Assembly (NCBI GenBank): GCA_030429175.1
Contig: JAUIDD010000012.1
Coordinates: 1 to 60,032 of the forward strand
DNA from: Gammaproteobacteria bacterium
Lineage (GTDB): Bacteria; Pseudomonadota; Gammaproteobacteria; Coxiellales; Coxiellaceae
Reading direction: 5' to 3'
Length of the DNA stretch: 60,032 bases
Position numbers and translations under genes: made by a program. Positions 1-9,287 of this stretch are shown here, piece by piece. Each line of letters begins with the position of its first letter. The stretch's first letter is position 1. The notes below the pieces were generated by a model, which saw nothing but the letters and a program-made list of their open reading frames with translations, was not told the origin of the DNA and searched no databases.

Positions 1-63
1 AAAAAACGCAGGTTATTTGCGTCTAGATTTTCAGCATTTGAAGTATTAGCAATGGCTGCTTAA
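1..63 (+). CDS. Possible 3' end of a gene cut by the window edge
   Basis: Frame 1 is open from the first base to a TAA at 61-63, giving 20 codons with a basic start and a hydrophobic end (FEVLAMAA). It could be the C-terminus of a plus-strand gene that begins outside the window. With so few codons an open frame can occur by chance, so this is a weak call and no function can be given. Bases 64-185 after it show no gene or clear signal. Confidence 0.2.
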   Translation, partial: KKRRLFASRFSAFEVLAMAA

Positions 64-185
64 TAACATACTATAAAAATAGGTAAAAATAATCAGACGT
101 AACTGAGTTTTGACGGATCCATACCAAGTGTAAGACCAATAAAGATTTTGGTTGTTAGGTGTTTAACAGTAATGCTCCCTTGATG

Positions 186-211
186 GGTGTTAGGGCTTAG
201 CCCCTAACACC
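186..211. repeat. Palindrome around the stop codon of the S41 peptidase gene
   Basis: A perfect 10-bp inverted repeat (ggtgttaggg at 186-195, ccctaacacc at 202-211) has a 6-base loop that contains the TAA stop of the minus-strand peptidase gene. No T-run follows on either strand, so it is not a standard intrinsic terminator. It could stabilise the 3' end of the mRNA, or be a degenerate palindromic repeat. Confidence 0.55.
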
Positions 212-1519
212 ACTGATCGCATCCATACCTTTTAACATCATTAAGGCTTCGTAAAGTTGATAGTCTTCTTTAGCAAGATTGAGTTCGTCTTCACGTTTTT
301 TCTTAAGTTTGGTAAGGCGTTCTTTTTCTTTGATAGCATCGCCATTAACAAGGTGATTCTGATAATCAGACTCATCGATACTAATAAGGTCCTTTAGATT
401 TTTATCAGATACTTCAAGTGCAGGTACAGAAACATCAGGAATAATGCCACGTGCTTGAATCACGTTACCATTAGGTGTGTAATACAAAGCAGTGGTGATT
501 TTAATCGCACTTTCTTTGTTGATCGGTATTACGGTTTGCACTGAACCTTTACCAAAGCTGCGTGTACCCATGATCACTGCACGTTTATAATCTTGCAGGG
601 CACCGGCTACAATTTCTGAAGCTGATGCAGAACCACCATTGATTAAAACAACCATTGGTGTGCCTTTAATCATGTCACCTGAGTGTGCCTTATAAGATAC
701 GTCAGAACCTTGGATACGCCCTTTAGTATAGACGAGTAAGTCATGATATTTTTTAGTAAGTTTATTGGCATCAATAAAGGTATCAGCAACACCCGCACTT
801 GCTTGGAGTAATCCACCTGGGTTGCTACGTAGATCAAGTACTAAGCCTTTTAATGTGCCGTTAGATTCTTTTAGTAGTTTTTTAATCGCTTTATGTAAAT
901 TTTTAGTTACGGGGCCTTGAAATAGGGCAATACGCACATAACCATAACCATCTTCAAGCATTTTATTTTTTACCATAATGACGTTGATCGTGTCGCGTTT
1001 GACTTTTTTGATAAGAGGCTTGTCAGCACCTTTTCTGAGGATGGTTAAATCTACAAACGTACCACGTTCACCTTTAATGTTTTTAATTGCCTCTTGTAGT
1101 GACATGTTTTGCACGAGCTTATTATTAACTTTAATAATAAGGTCATCAGGCTTAATGCCTGCTTTAGCCGCAGGTGTGCCTTCAAGTGGTGCGATTACAC
1201 GTAGCGCATTATCTTTAATTGTTAATTCAATACCGACCCCGACAAATTTACCACTGACGGATGATTGTAAATTTTTAAGTGCGTCTTCATCTAGAAAAGT
1301 TGAATGAGGATCGAGTTTCGAGAGCATACCTTCGATCGCCGAGTTAAATAACTTTTTATCAGCTACATTCTTAATGTAATAATGCTTGATCACAGCAATG
1401 GCTGTAACAAATTGCTGAATCTCTTCTCGTGGGATTTGCACGTTTTTATTAGGTGTGTTCGCTAGGACCGAAATTGTCATAACAATACCAACTAATACGG
1501 CGCATACTTTTTTAAACAT
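197..1519 (-). CDS. ctpA: S41 family C-terminal processing peptidase (CtpA-like)
   Basis: A periplasmic serine protease of the tail-specific/carboxy-terminal processing family, which trims or degrades envelope proteins, often peptidoglycan hydrolases or their regulators. The 440-residue protein has an N-terminal signal-like hydrophobic stretch (about 3-20), a PDZ domain near 85-165 and the S41 core after it. The catalytic Ser/Lys dyad is visible as Ser299 in GGSASASE and Lys324 in SFGKGSVQT. It lies 13 bases downstream of envC on the same strand, a common pairing in gammaproteobacteria, and both likely act in septal wall turnover. The stop codon sits inside a palindrome. Family assignment is firm; the substrate is not visible. 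Confidence 0.93.
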   Translation of the reverse strand: MFKKVCAVLVGIVMTISVLANTPNKNVQIPREEIQQFVTAIAVIKHYYIKNVADKKLFNSAIEGMLSKLDPHSTFLDEDALKNLQSSVSGKFVGVGIELTIKDNALRVIAPLEGTPAAKAGIKPDDLIIKVNNKLVQNMSLQEAIKNIKGERGTFVDLTILRKGADKPLIKKVKRDTINVIMVKNKMLEDGYGYVRIALFQGPVTKNLHKAIKKLLKESNGTLKGLVLDLRSNPGGLLQASAGVADTFIDANKLTKKYHDLLVYTKGRIQGSDVSYKAHSGDMIKGTPMVVLINGGSASASEIVAGALQDYKRAVIMGTRSFGKGSVQTVIPINKESAIKITTALYYTPNGNVIQARGIIPDVSVPALEVSDKNLKDLISIDESDYQNHLVNGDAIKEKERLTKLKKKREDELNLAKEDYQLYEALMMLKGMDAISGVRG

Positions 1520-1532
1520 GAACGTCTCCTAG

Positions 1533-2651
1533 CTATTTGTGGAACCAAGACATGGGGTTTACTGGGACAGTATTGTGTCGAATTGCAAAATAGAGCGCTG
1601 TTTTTTGATAACCACCGCTATCGCCCACTGCGCCGATCTGGTCACCGGCATGCACGATGTCACCGGTTTTCTTATAGAGATAATGATTGCGTCCGTACAA
1701 TGTCATATACCCGTGTCCATGGTAAATTATAGTCAGCAGGCCATATCCTTGGAGCCACCGAGCAAAGAGCACTTTGCCATCGGCCACCGCATACACCGGC
1801 TGATTCATCGGTGCTTTAAAAAGCACTCCTTTCCATCTTAACTGGCTTTCGTCCATTTTTGAATCAAATTCTCTAATTATTTTACCTTTTGTCGGTCTAC
1901 TCAAGTGGTGCTTAAGGCGGTCAAATGGTTGTCCGATAGCATTATATAGTAGCGGGTTATGTGTCAGCTGCTTGACGGCGGTTTCAAGCTGGCGCTTATC
2001 AGATTCAAGCTGGACAAGTTTCTGTGACTGTGAGGCGATCTTTGAATTGATATTATATATGAGTACGTTACGATCTTTTTGTAGATCGTGAATATGGTTT
2101 AATTGTGCTTGTTGTTCCTGCTTTAATGTCTCATTTTGAACGCTTTTTTGGTGCAGTTCTTCTATGGTTTGCTGCATTGAGGTCATCAAATTGTTGAGTT
2201 TTTCGATCTGCCCAAGCTGTTGTTGATTGAGATAATAGACATAAGTCAGGCTGCGCTGTATATCGGCGATATTATCATTACTAAGTACCACTGCTAGACG
2301 TGGTTGATTGTTGATGATATAGCTGTTACGGATATTATCGGCAAGCTGGTGGCGCCTTTTTTGGATTTGTGCCTTATCGTCGGCAAGATTTTTGTCTAAT
2401 TGATTGATTTTCTCAGATAGCTGCCTGATTTTCGTATTCGTCTGACTTAGTTGGAGCGCGATTGTAGCAGAGCGGGTTTCAAGTGACTGCAATTTTGACT
2501 GTTGCTGCTTTTGGTTCAGTTTGAACTGGTGAAGGTGTTGTTTGACGTCTGAGATATGGCGGTTGAGATCGTGTAGGTGTGATAAATTTTGCTGTGCGCC
2601 AAAGCAAGCAGAAGAGATAAATAAGGATGTGAACCAGAGTGTGCGTTTCAT
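1533..2651 (-). CDS. envC: Murein hydrolase activator EnvC
   Basis: A periplasmic activator of the septal amidases AmiA/AmiB, linked to FtsEX during cell division. I chose the ATG at 2651 because it gives a clean signal peptide (MKRTLWF...ACFGA); an upstream ATG at 2723 would add 24 residues. Residues about 25-240 are rich in Gln, Leu and charged residues and look like a long coiled coil. The last 100 residues are a LytM/M23 fold in which the zinc ligands are lost: the HxxxD site reads KGVLF and the terminal HLH site reads ALYFA. That degeneracy is known for EnvC and supports activator rather than peptidase function. The S41 peptidase follows it on the same strand. Confidence 0.93.
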   Translation of the reverse strand: MKRTLWFTSLFISSACFGAQQNLSHLHDLNRHISDVKQHLHQFKLNQKQQQSKLQSLETRSATIALQLSQTNTKIRQLSEKINQLDKNLADDKAQIQKRRHQLADNIRNSYIINNQPRLAVVLSNDNIADIQRSLTYVYYLNQQQLGQIEKLNNLMTSMQQTIEELHQKSVQNETLKQEQQAQLNHIHDLQKDRNVLIYNINSKIASQSQKLVQLESDKRQLETAVKQLTHNPLLYNAIGQPFDRLKHHLSRPTKGKIIREFDSKMDESQLRWKGVLFKAPMNQPVYAVADGKVLFARWLQGYGLLTIIYHGHGYMTLYGRNHYLYKKTGDIVHAGDQIGAVGDSGGYQKTALYFAIRHNTVPVNPMSWFHK

Positions 2652-2766
2652 ATGTCCGTTTGAGACTAAAGATGCCAAGTTCAATAATACCACAGTTAAA
2701 TTGAAGGTGGTGAATAACAACATTCTTAAGTATACTTAGCCTTTTTTATCGCAAGTTGAGGCATTC

Positions 2767-3201
2767 ATGGAGCACCTAAGTCAATTTATCATTAATCACC
2801 CATTGTTATGTGGTGCTTTTATCGTAGTACTGATAGGGCTTTTTATTGTCGAGGCACGCACGACAATTGGTTCGGGTGGTAGCCGCTTGACGCCGCAGTT
2901 AGTGACACAAATGATGAATCATGAAATGGCGGTGGTGATTGATATCCGTGATAATAATGCTTTTAGAGATGGACATATTATTGGCAGCATTAATGTGCCG
3001 ATTACAGAATGGGATTCGCAGCAAAATAAGCTTGATAAATTTCGTGATAAGCCGGTTATTGTTGTCGATGCGATGGGCCAGAAGGCTGCAGGTCAAATGA
3101 GCAAGCTGATAAAAGCTGGGTTTGATAATGTAAAAATTTTGGGTGGTGGTATTCAATCATGGCGTTCAGATAAACTACCGTTAGTACGAGGAAAAAAATA
3201 A
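2767..3201 (+). CDS. yibN: Membrane-anchored rhodanese-like protein (YibN-like)
   Basis: A 144-residue protein with one N-terminal membrane segment (about 12-27) and a single rhodanese domain facing the cytoplasm. The usual catalytic Cys of the active-site loop is absent; the loop reads VVDAMGQKAAG, as in YibN relatives where Asp is found at this position, so sulfur transfer by the classic mechanism is unlikely. It is directly followed by grxC (no gap), then secB and gpsA, the same order as in enterobacteria. The role of YibN is poorly defined; the context suggests redox or export housekeeping. Confidence 0.88.
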   Translation: MEHLSQFIINHPLLCGAFIVVLIGLFIVEARTTIGSGGSRLTPQLVTQMMNHEMAVVIDIRDNNAFRDGHIIGSINVPITEWDSQQNKLDKFRDKPVIVVDAMGQKAAGQMSKLIKAGFDNVKILGGGIQSWRSDKLPLVRGKK

Positions 3202-3462
3202 ATGTCAAAAATTACCATGTATTCAACGCAGTCTTGTCCGTATTGCGTGCGCGCCAAGCAGTTTTTAACTGCTAAAGGTGTGACATTCGAAGAGATTCGT
3301 GTTGATCAAGATCCAATAAAATTTGAAGAAATGTTAGCAGTGAGTGGTGGCCGTCGCTCGGTGCCACAAATCGTGATTAATGGTCAAGGTATTGGTGGTT
3401 ATGATGATATGGTTAAACTCGATCAAGATAATCAACTCGATGCATTATTAAAATCTGAATAG
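3202..3462 (+). CDS. grxC: Glutaredoxin 3
   Basis: A small cytoplasmic dithiol glutaredoxin of 86 residues that reduces disulfides with glutathione as electron donor. The active-site motif CPYC is at residues 12-15, and the GSH-binding TVP-type loop is seen as SVPQIVING with the following GGYDD motif. Its ATG comes directly after the stop of the rhodanese gene, and secB follows 9 bases later, so the genes are probably cotranscribed. Length and motifs are standard for GrxC. Confidence 0.95.
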   Translation: MSKITMYSTQSCPYCVRAKQFLTAKGVTFEEIRVDQDPIKFEEMLAVSGGRRSVPQIVINGQGIGGYDDMVKLDQDNQLDALLKSE

Positions 3463-3471
3463 GAGAAACAT

Positions 3472-3960
3472 ATGAACGCACAAGCAACAACTAATGGCTC
3501 AGGTGCAACAACCCCTGAAAGTGATCAACAATTTGCGATCCAACGTCTTTACATCAAAGATCTTTCTTTAGAGTGTCCAAATAGCCCTGATATCTTCTTA
3601 GAAGAATGGGAGCCTGAATTAAATTTAGATTTGGGTGTGGATGGTAAAAAAGAATTGAGTGATGGTGTGCGTGAAGTCGTATTAACCGTGACTGCAACGG
3701 TCAAGGTAAAAGACAAGACGGCATTTTTAGTTGAAGTCAAACAAGCAGGTATCTTTACCGTTGCTGGATTCCCTGAAGATCAAATCAAACATCTACTCGG
3801 TAGTTTTTGTCCAAACATCTTATACCCATACGCGCGAGAAGCGATTACTGATGCGGTTGTGAAAGCAGGCTTTCCACAATTATATTTAGCACCGGTTAAC
3901 TTCGATGCATTATTAGAGCAACAGGAAGCAGAAGCAAGTGGTACCGCGGCAAATCAATAA
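3472..3960 (+). CDS. secB: Protein-export chaperone SecB
   Basis: A cytoplasmic tetrameric chaperone that holds preproteins unfolded and hands them to SecA. The 162-residue length fits the family, and conserved blocks ([14 protein letters not shown] near the start, IFTVAGF in the middle, [13 protein letters not shown] late) are clear. A strong ribosome site (aggaga) lies just before the ATG. gpsA begins inside the last codons of secB, which points to translational coupling. The Ala/Gln-rich ends are probably disordered. Confidence 0.97.
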   Translation: MNAQATTNGSGATTPESDQQFAIQRLYIKDLSLECPNSPDIFLEEWEPELNLDLGVDGKKELSDGVREVVLTVTATVKVKDKTAFLVEVKQAGIFTVAGFPEDQIKHLLGSFCPNILYPYAREAITDAVVKAGFPQLYLAPVNFDALLEQQEAEASGTAANQ

Positions 3961-4972
3961 ACCGATACTCGTTTTAGGTGCAGGATCTTGGGGCACGGCG
4001 CTTGCGTTGTTATTGCATCGTAACGCCGTCGAAACGCATAGTGGCCATGAGATTCGGCTATGGAGCTATGATGCTAAGCAAGTCGAAACCATGGGCAGGT
4101 TACATGAAAACCCAGTGTATTTGCCGGGCGTTGAAATTCCTGAAGATTTAGTCGTCTCTAATGATTTGCCAGCGATGCTTGAAGGCGTTGATGATGTGCT
4201 CATCGTTGTACCTTCATTTGCTTTTTTAGATACAGTTGAAAAATTAAAAGCGTTACGTCCACAAGGTTTGGGCTTAGCTTGGGGCACTAAAGGTCTTGAG
4301 TCAAGTACACATCAAATGTTTCATGATGTGGTAGCAAGGGTTTATGGTGCTGATACATCGATGGTTGTGTTATCTGGCCCAAGCTTTGCTAAAGAAGTGG
4401 CGATGTCACTACCTACTGCAATTAGCCTTGCCGGTAATAATGCTGAATTTACTGAGTTTATGCGTGAGCGTTTACATAGCCCGATGTTTCGTGTTTATGT
4501 TAATAAGGACTTAGCTGGCGTTGAGCTATGTGGTGTCGTTAAAAACGTGTTAGCTATTGCTGTTGGCGCCAGCGATGGTATGGGTTTTGGTGCTAACTCG
4601 CGTAGTGCACTGATGACACGTGGTCTTGCGGAAATGTCACGCCTATGCCAGGTTGTTGGCGGCAGCGCTAAAACCGTTACCAGCCTCGCTGGTGTTGGCG
4701 ATGTCATACTAACTTGTACTGATGATCAATCACGTAATCGCCGCTTTGGTTTAGCTATCGGCCGCGAACGTAGCATTGAAGCCGCACAAGCCGATATCGG
4801 TCAAGCCATCGAAGGCTATAACAACCTCAAACCACTCTACGAACTTGCCAAACAATATGACGTCGATATGCCAATCGTCTCCTCCCTCTATCGTATCCTC
4901 TACGAAAACGCCGATATTAAAGAGGAAGTGTTGGTGTTGATGGCGCGTGATCCACGTTCTGAGCCGCTTTAA
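3938..4972 (+). CDS. gpsA: Glycerol-3-phosphate dehydrogenase [NAD(P)+]
   Basis: Reduces dihydroxyacetone phosphate to sn-glycerol-3-phosphate for phospholipid synthesis in the cytoplasm. The N-terminal Rossmann motif [10 protein letters not shown] is intact, and the family blocks [11 protein letters not shown] and [20 protein letters not shown] carry the catalytic Lys region. I use the GTG at 3938, which overlaps secB by 23 bases; no ATG is available near the Rossmann motif, and an aggaag lies just upstream. Length (344) is normal for the family. Confidence 0.95.
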   Translation: MVPRQINKPILVLGAGSWGTALALLLHRNAVETHSGHEIRLWSYDAKQVETMGRLHENPVYLPGVEIPEDLVVSNDLPAMLEGVDDVLIVVPSFAFLDTVEKLKALRPQGLGLAWGTKGLESSTHQMFHDVVARVYGADTSMVVLSGPSFAKEVAMSLPTAISLAGNNAEFTEFMRERLHSPMFRVYVNKDLAGVELCGVVKNVLAIAVGASDGMGFGANSRSALMTRGLAEMSRLCQVVGGSAKTVTSLAGVGDVILTCTDDQSRNRRFGLAIGRERSIEAAQADIGQAIEGYNNLKPLYELAKQYDVDMPIVSSLYRILYENADIKEEVLVLMARDPRSEPL

Positions 4973-5138
4973 TGTCGAGTATGGTCTTCATTGTTTTTTA
5001 ACTAACCTTCTGTATTGCTGAAACAAAAGGAATTGTAAACAGACCCTATTTTAACCTCAATTAAAGAAGATTCTAAAGTTTTTACCTATTAAACCATTAG
5101 CTACTGTTGTTGCTTTGAACATTTATCCAGAATTGAGA

Positions 5139-5603
5139 TTATTTTAAGTTTGGGAAATCTAGTTGTCTTAACCCTTCATACAAAATAATTGCAGTGGCAT
5201 TCGAGAGGTTTAGGCTACGGCTATTGGGTTGCATGGGAATACGGATTTTTTGGTTTGAGTTGAGGTTGTCGAGAATGTCTGGCGGTAAGCCGCGAGTTTC
5301 GGGGCCAAATAAAAAAATATCGTTGGCTTGGTATTGTGGTGCGGCGTGTGATTGTGTCGCTTTAGTGGTACAGGCAAAGATACGAGAATCTTTATGTTTT
5401 TTGATAAAAGCATCATAGTCTGGATATTCATGCACGTTTGATAATTCATGATAGTCGAGTCCAGCACGACGGCATTGTTTTTCATTAAGGTCAAAACCTA
5501 ACGGATGGATTAAGTGCAGCATTACACCGGCATTTGCACATAGGCGAATAATATTGCCGGTGTTAGGCGGAATTTCAGGTTGGTATAGTGCAACTGCGAG
5601 CAA
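5139..5603 (-). CDS. trmL: tRNA (cytidine(34)-2'-O)-methyltransferase TrmL
   Basis: A SPOUT-class enzyme that 2'-O-methylates the wobble base of tRNA-Leu isoacceptors. The 154-residue protein carries family blocks IPPNTGNIIRLCAN near the start, LFGPETRGLP in the middle and RSLNLSNATAI at the end, which form the knotted SAM site. The start is a TTG at 5603 directly after the stop codon of mlaA; it places Met at the usual family start (M-L-x-V-A-L-Y). A rare start with zero spacing suggests translation coupled to mlaA. Confidence 0.93.
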   Translation of the reverse strand: MLAVALYQPEIPPNTGNIIRLCANAGVMLHLIHPLGFDLNEKQCRRAGLDYHELSNVHEYPDYDAFIKKHKDSRIFACTTKATQSHAAPQYQANDIFLFGPETRGLPPDILDNLNSNQKIRIPMQPNSRSLNLSNATAIILYEGLRQLDFPNLK

Positions 5604-6536
5604 TTATTTTTTGGTTTCCGTTTTTATTGTTTTTGTATCCGTTGTTGCAATATCATCCGCTGTATCTAAATCATCAAAGATAAAACCGGACTCTTTAGCT
5701 TTGTCGATACTAATGCCTTTACTTGCATTAGCAGGAGTTACTTGGCCTCCTGCTTCAGTTATAGTGGTTTCACCACCCTCTGCATCAGCAAAGTCTTGTA
5801 CGGTCATATAGTTTGTGCTGACGATACGTTTAGAATGAAATGTTTCTTGTTGGTTATTAGCAATACGTTTATCCATTGTTTGAGTGTAAGCACTGCGCAC
5901 AAATATATAGGGATCGAAAGCAGTATCGATCATACGATTAGCATCAAGTAACGAAGCGCGATGATTCACTGCATGGAAGGCACGTAAGCCAACATCATAG
6001 TACCAGTAATCCCATGGAATTAAGAAATAAGGTGAAAAAGGCACATCAACCATCATGCCAAAGTTAGAGCGGAATGTACCGGGTCCGAGGAATGGTAGTA
6101 CGAGATAAGGTGAGTGTTGCGTACCACCTTCCCAGTAGGCCAGGGTTAAGCCAAAGCTTTCATAGTGGGGGCGCAAGCCCATATGTTTCGCAACATCGAA
6201 CAGTCCGCCAATACCAAAAGTGGTGTTGATAACGACACGCCAGAAGTCATTAAACATAAATAATAATTTACCCTGGAAGATATCATTAGGCACACTGGTC
6301 ACTTCATCGATGTTTTCAAAGAAATTTTTAACACCCGTTTGTACAAACCGTGGGGTGATAAAATTATAAGTAGTTGCGATTGGACGCATTAAGAGGTGAT
6401 CCATGTCCATATTGAAGGCGAACATCACACGGTTAAATTTAGCATAGGGATCTCTTTTATCTACGGGGTTGCGGGCGCAGCCGGTGAGCAATAACATGAC
6501 AGTTAAAAGGCTAATGGTAAGTAATTTTTTAAGCAT
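5604..6536 (-). CDS. mlaA: Outer-membrane lipoprotein MlaA (VacJ)
   Basis: The outer-membrane component of the Mla system, which removes misplaced phospholipids from the outer leaflet and so keeps lipid asymmetry. Start chosen at the ATG at 6536 because it gives a lipoprotein signal with lipobox LLTGC; an ATG at 6563 would put ten unneeded residues before it. Core blocks include RDPYAKFNRVMFAFN near the start and NTTFGIGGLFDVA in the middle. About 60 residues at the C-terminus (Thr/Asp/Lys-rich) extend beyond the usual core and look disordered. The other mla genes are not in this window. Confidence 0.93.
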   Translation of the reverse strand: MLKKLLTISLLTVMLLLTGCARNPVDKRDPYAKFNRVMFAFNMDMDHLLMRPIATTYNFITPRFVQTGVKNFFENIDEVTSVPNDIFQGKLLFMFNDFWRVVINTTFGIGGLFDVAKHMGLRPHYESFGLTLAYWEGGTQHSPYLVLPFLGPGTFRSNFGMMVDVPFSPYFLIPWDYWYYDVGLRAFHAVNHRASLLDANRMIDTAFDPYIFVRSAYTQTMDKRIANNQQETFHSKRIVSTNYMTVQDFADAEGGETTITEAGGQVTPANASKGISIDKAKESGFIFDDLDTADDIATTDTKTIKTETKK

Positions 6537-6680
6537 TTTCGCAGTCCCGGCGTCAAAATCCATAAGAATGTCAGTAGATTAGCATGTGATTTGATCTATG
6601 GCTAGTTATTCGCAAATTTGACAAGGCATGCAACCCTTTTTTGTTTAAGATTAACGCACCTTATTTTTGGGAGTAATTGT

Positions 6681-6872
6681 ATGCGCGCAAGACGAAAAAA
6701 ATTCTTATACATTGTATTCTTATTAATTACGGTGCTGATGTTTTTGCATAGTTGGAAGACTTACATCAACCCTACAGAAGATGATTTGACTGAATATGCC
6801 AAAAAGCACCATAAAAAGAAACATCCACTGAAATACAAGCACATAAATCATGGGGATAAAGTTATCGTGTAG
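6681..6872 (+). CDS. Small single-pass membrane protein, unknown function
   Basis: A 63-residue protein with a very basic start (MRARRKKF), one membrane segment (about 9-24) and a His/Lys-rich tail (KKHHKKKHPLK). The ATG at 6681 is preferred over one at 6618 because it has a gggag ribosome site 8 bases upstream and the upstream extension looks like noncoding sequence. I do not recognise a family. The His-rich tail could bind metal, but this is speculation. Confidence 0.6.
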   Translation: MRARRKKFLYIVFLLITVLMFLHSWKTYINPTEDDLTEYAKKHHKKKHPLKYKHINHGDKVIV

Positions 6873-6917
6873 TATAATTGATCAAAATTTGATTACATTC
6901 AGATTTATTGTTAGCAT

Positions 6918-7964
6918 GTGAGTCCATTTTTTAATAAAGAGTCTGATGTGAGTAGTAAAAACAAGCCGTTTAAGATTTGTAATGAAATTGTACACCCTGG
7001 AGAGCACCTCACTTTAGCCCTCCCTTTGCCTGAAATATACAGTTGCGCGCCACTGCACATGCCGATCAAAATTGCGCATGGAAGGCTTGAGGGACCATGC
7101 TTGCTAATTATTGCGGCGATGCATGGCAATGAGCTTAATGGCACAGAGATTATTAACAGGATTTTTGCCTATAAAGGTTTAGGTCGTTTACGCGGTACTG
7201 TTATTATGGTACCTGTGATGAATGTCTATGGCTTATTGACACGTTCACGATTCTTACCTGGCGAAATAGAATTAGATAGAAGTTTTCCTGGGTCAAAAAT
7301 AGGTAATCTTGCTTCGCGTATGGCACATATGTTTGTTAAAGAGATTTTTTCTAAAGCTGATATCTGTATAGATTTGCAAACAGGCGGTTTGAACTCCTCA
7401 AATTTACCGCAGGTATACATTAATAAACTAGATACCGAAGCAGAAAAACTTGCTCGCCTTTTTAATGCACCGGTAATTTCTTTTGGCCGTGCTGAAAAAG
7501 GCAGGCTTAGAACCTATGCGCTTAAACAATCTAAGCCTCACTTATTATATGAGGCAGGTGAGGCGTTACGTTTTGATGAATATGCGATTAAGGTTGGTTT
7601 GCGCGGCATACTGAATATAATGCAAGGTATTGGTATGCTACCGAATAAGAAAAAAAATGAAGATCAGTTGAGTAGTTTTATTGCTGAAAAAAACATATGG
7701 ATTCGAGCTGCTACTAGTGGTATCAGTCACCCAAATCACAAACTGGGTGCCCGAGTTAATCGGGGCGAAACATTATGTGTGATCAAGGATCCATTCGATA
7801 CAACATCACCTGTTAGTGTCACTTCACCAGAAGATGCTATTATTGTTGGTATGAATAATTTGCCACTCGTTCATGAGGGTGAAAGGCTTTTTCAGTTAGC
7901 AACCTTTCCAAAAATGACACAGGTCGCATCAGAGCTTGAGGATTGGCAACATGAGGAAGTATAG
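6918..7964 (+). CDS. Succinylglutamate desuccinylase/aspartoacylase-family protein with an altered zinc site
   Basis: Related to the M14-like zinc deacylases that remove acyl groups from small amino acid derivatives. The first zinc motif is present (HGNE, His69 and Glu72), and NVYGLLTRSRFLPG and RSFPG are typical family blocks. The third zinc ligand, normally His in DLHTG, is Gln154 here (DLQTG), and the nearby Arg-bearing segment is also changed to NSSN. The enzyme may therefore be inactive or use another ligand. The start is uncertain: GTG at 6918, or GTG at 6948, which has aaagag at a better distance. An MFS carrier follows 12 bases downstream, so the two may handle the same compound. Confidence 0.8.
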   Translation: MSPFFNKESDVSSKNKPFKICNEIVHPGEHLTLALPLPEIYSCAPLHMPIKIAHGRLEGPCLLIIAAMHGNELNGTEIINRIFAYKGLGRLRGTVIMVPVMNVYGLLTRSRFLPGEIELDRSFPGSKIGNLASRMAHMFVKEIFSKADICIDLQTGGLNSSNLPQVYINKLDTEAEKLARLFNAPVISFGRAEKGRLRTYALKQSKPHLLYEAGEALRFDEYAIKVGLRGILNIMQGIGMLPNKKKNEDQLSSFIAEKNIWIRAATSGISHPNHKLGARVNRGETLCVIKDPFDTTSPVSVTSPEDAIIVGMNNLPLVHEGERLFQLATFPKMTQVASELEDWQHEEV

Positions 7965-7976
7965 CGGCGCAATATT

Positions 7977-9275
7977 ATGACAAAGCTTAAATTCAGTAAT
8001 ATACATCCATTTGGTTTTCTGATTTGGCTTGTTGGCGCACTTTTTTTTATGTATGAATTTTTTCTGCGTACTTTTGTGGGTAGTGTCGCCCATCAAATCA
8101 TACCAGATTTACATTTGAATGCTGAAACGTTTTCTATTATTGGTGCAGGATATTATATTGCTTATGCATTGATGCAAATACCGGTTGGTGTGCTTGCAGA
8201 TAAGTTTGGGGTTAAGTTATCTTTAGCATTTGCAACATTGTTATGTGCTGTAGCTACCTTTCTGTTTGCACATGCTTCTGAATTTGTACTTGCCTTTATC
8301 AGCCGTGTATTAATGGGTGTGGGTTCGGCATTTGCCTTTGTATGTTTATTAGTAATTGTTATTAACTGGTTTCCACGTAAATACTTTGGCACATTTGCAG
8401 GTGTGTCACAATTTGTCGGTACGATGGGGCCCCTACTGGGCGGTGGGCCTTTAATAGCAACTATGCAGACATATCATGAAAGTTGGCGTGTCGCATTAAG
8501 TAGTGTTGCAATAGTAGGATTTGTTTTATTTATTTTAGTTGTGTTGGTTGTAAAAAATAAACCACGCAATGGTAAGCAAAAGCTTGTTTTTCTACAAAAA
8601 GAAAAACCATTAAAAGAGCGCCTGAGTTTACTTGTTAAAAATAAGCAAGTATGGTGTATTACATTGTTTTCTTCAACAACTTACGTTTCAATAGCGTTGT
8701 TGGGTGCTATTTGGGGAACTGAGTATTTAGAAGTAAGAGGGCTCTCTCAATATAATGCAGCAAATATGGTTTCGCTCAGTTGGTTTGGCTATGCAATCGG
8801 TTGCCCATTGACCGGTATAATTTCAGACGCGATGCGGCGGCGAAAACCTGTGATTATTACGACTGCTATCATAGGTATTATTGTGACCTCATTACTCATT
8901 TTTATGCCACTGGGTCATTCGCTCTATGGTTATGGTTTTTTGTTTTTTGGATTAGGTATTGCGGCATCTGGTCAAAATATTAGTTTTGCTATTATGTCGG
9001 AACAGGTTGATAGTGTAACCCGTGCGACTGCGATTGGTTTAAATAATGGAGGTATGATGATTGCGAGTGCTGTCATACCGCCCATTATCAGTTATTTTAT
9101 TTATACCTTATCACATGGGTCAGAGCAGCTTACCACACACGACTTTACTGCACCATTGGCTGTGATGCCGGTGTTCTATGTTATATCTTGTTTTGTTGCT
9201 CTATTTCTAATTAGAGAAACATATTGTAAGCCACAGAAGGATAAAATTTTCTTGAAGGTTGATTATAATGATTAA
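7977..9275 (+). CDS. Major facilitator superfamily transporter, substrate unknown
   Basis: A 432-residue inner-membrane carrier with about 12 hydrophobic segments. The MFS signature between helices 2 and 3 is visible (GVLADKFGVK), and a related motif occurs in the second half (GIISDAMRRRK). It lies between the deacylase-like gene and nhaA with very short gaps, so the three are likely one operon. Intracellular bacteria often carry many such carriers for host nutrients, but the sequence alone does not give the substrate. I see no truncation. Confidence 0.88.
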   Translation: MTKLKFSNIHPFGFLIWLVGALFFMYEFFLRTFVGSVAHQIIPDLHLNAETFSIIGAGYYIAYALMQIPVGVLADKFGVKLSLAFATLLCAVATFLFAHASEFVLAFISRVLMGVGSAFAFVCLLVIVINWFPRKYFGTFAGVSQFVGTMGPLLGGGPLIATMQTYHESWRVALSSVAIVGFVLFILVVLVVKNKPRNGKQKLVFLQKEKPLKERLSLLVKNKQVWCITLFSSTTYVSIALLGAIWGTEYLEVRGLSQYNAANMVSLSWFGYAIGCPLTGIISDAMRRRKPVIITTAIIGIIVTSLLIFMPLGHSLYGYGFLFFGLGIAASGQNISFAIMSEQVDSVTRATAIGLNNGGMMIASAVIPPIISYFIYTLSHGSEQLTTHDFTAPLAVMPVFYVISCFVALFLIRETYCKPQKDKIFLKVDYND

Positions 9276-9287
9276 AGAGATATTCGC

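Noticed and set aside
7977-9275. MFS gene considered as a Pht-type phagosomal transporter
   Set aside because: The motifs seen are general MFS motifs; nothing specific to the Pht group could be confirmed.
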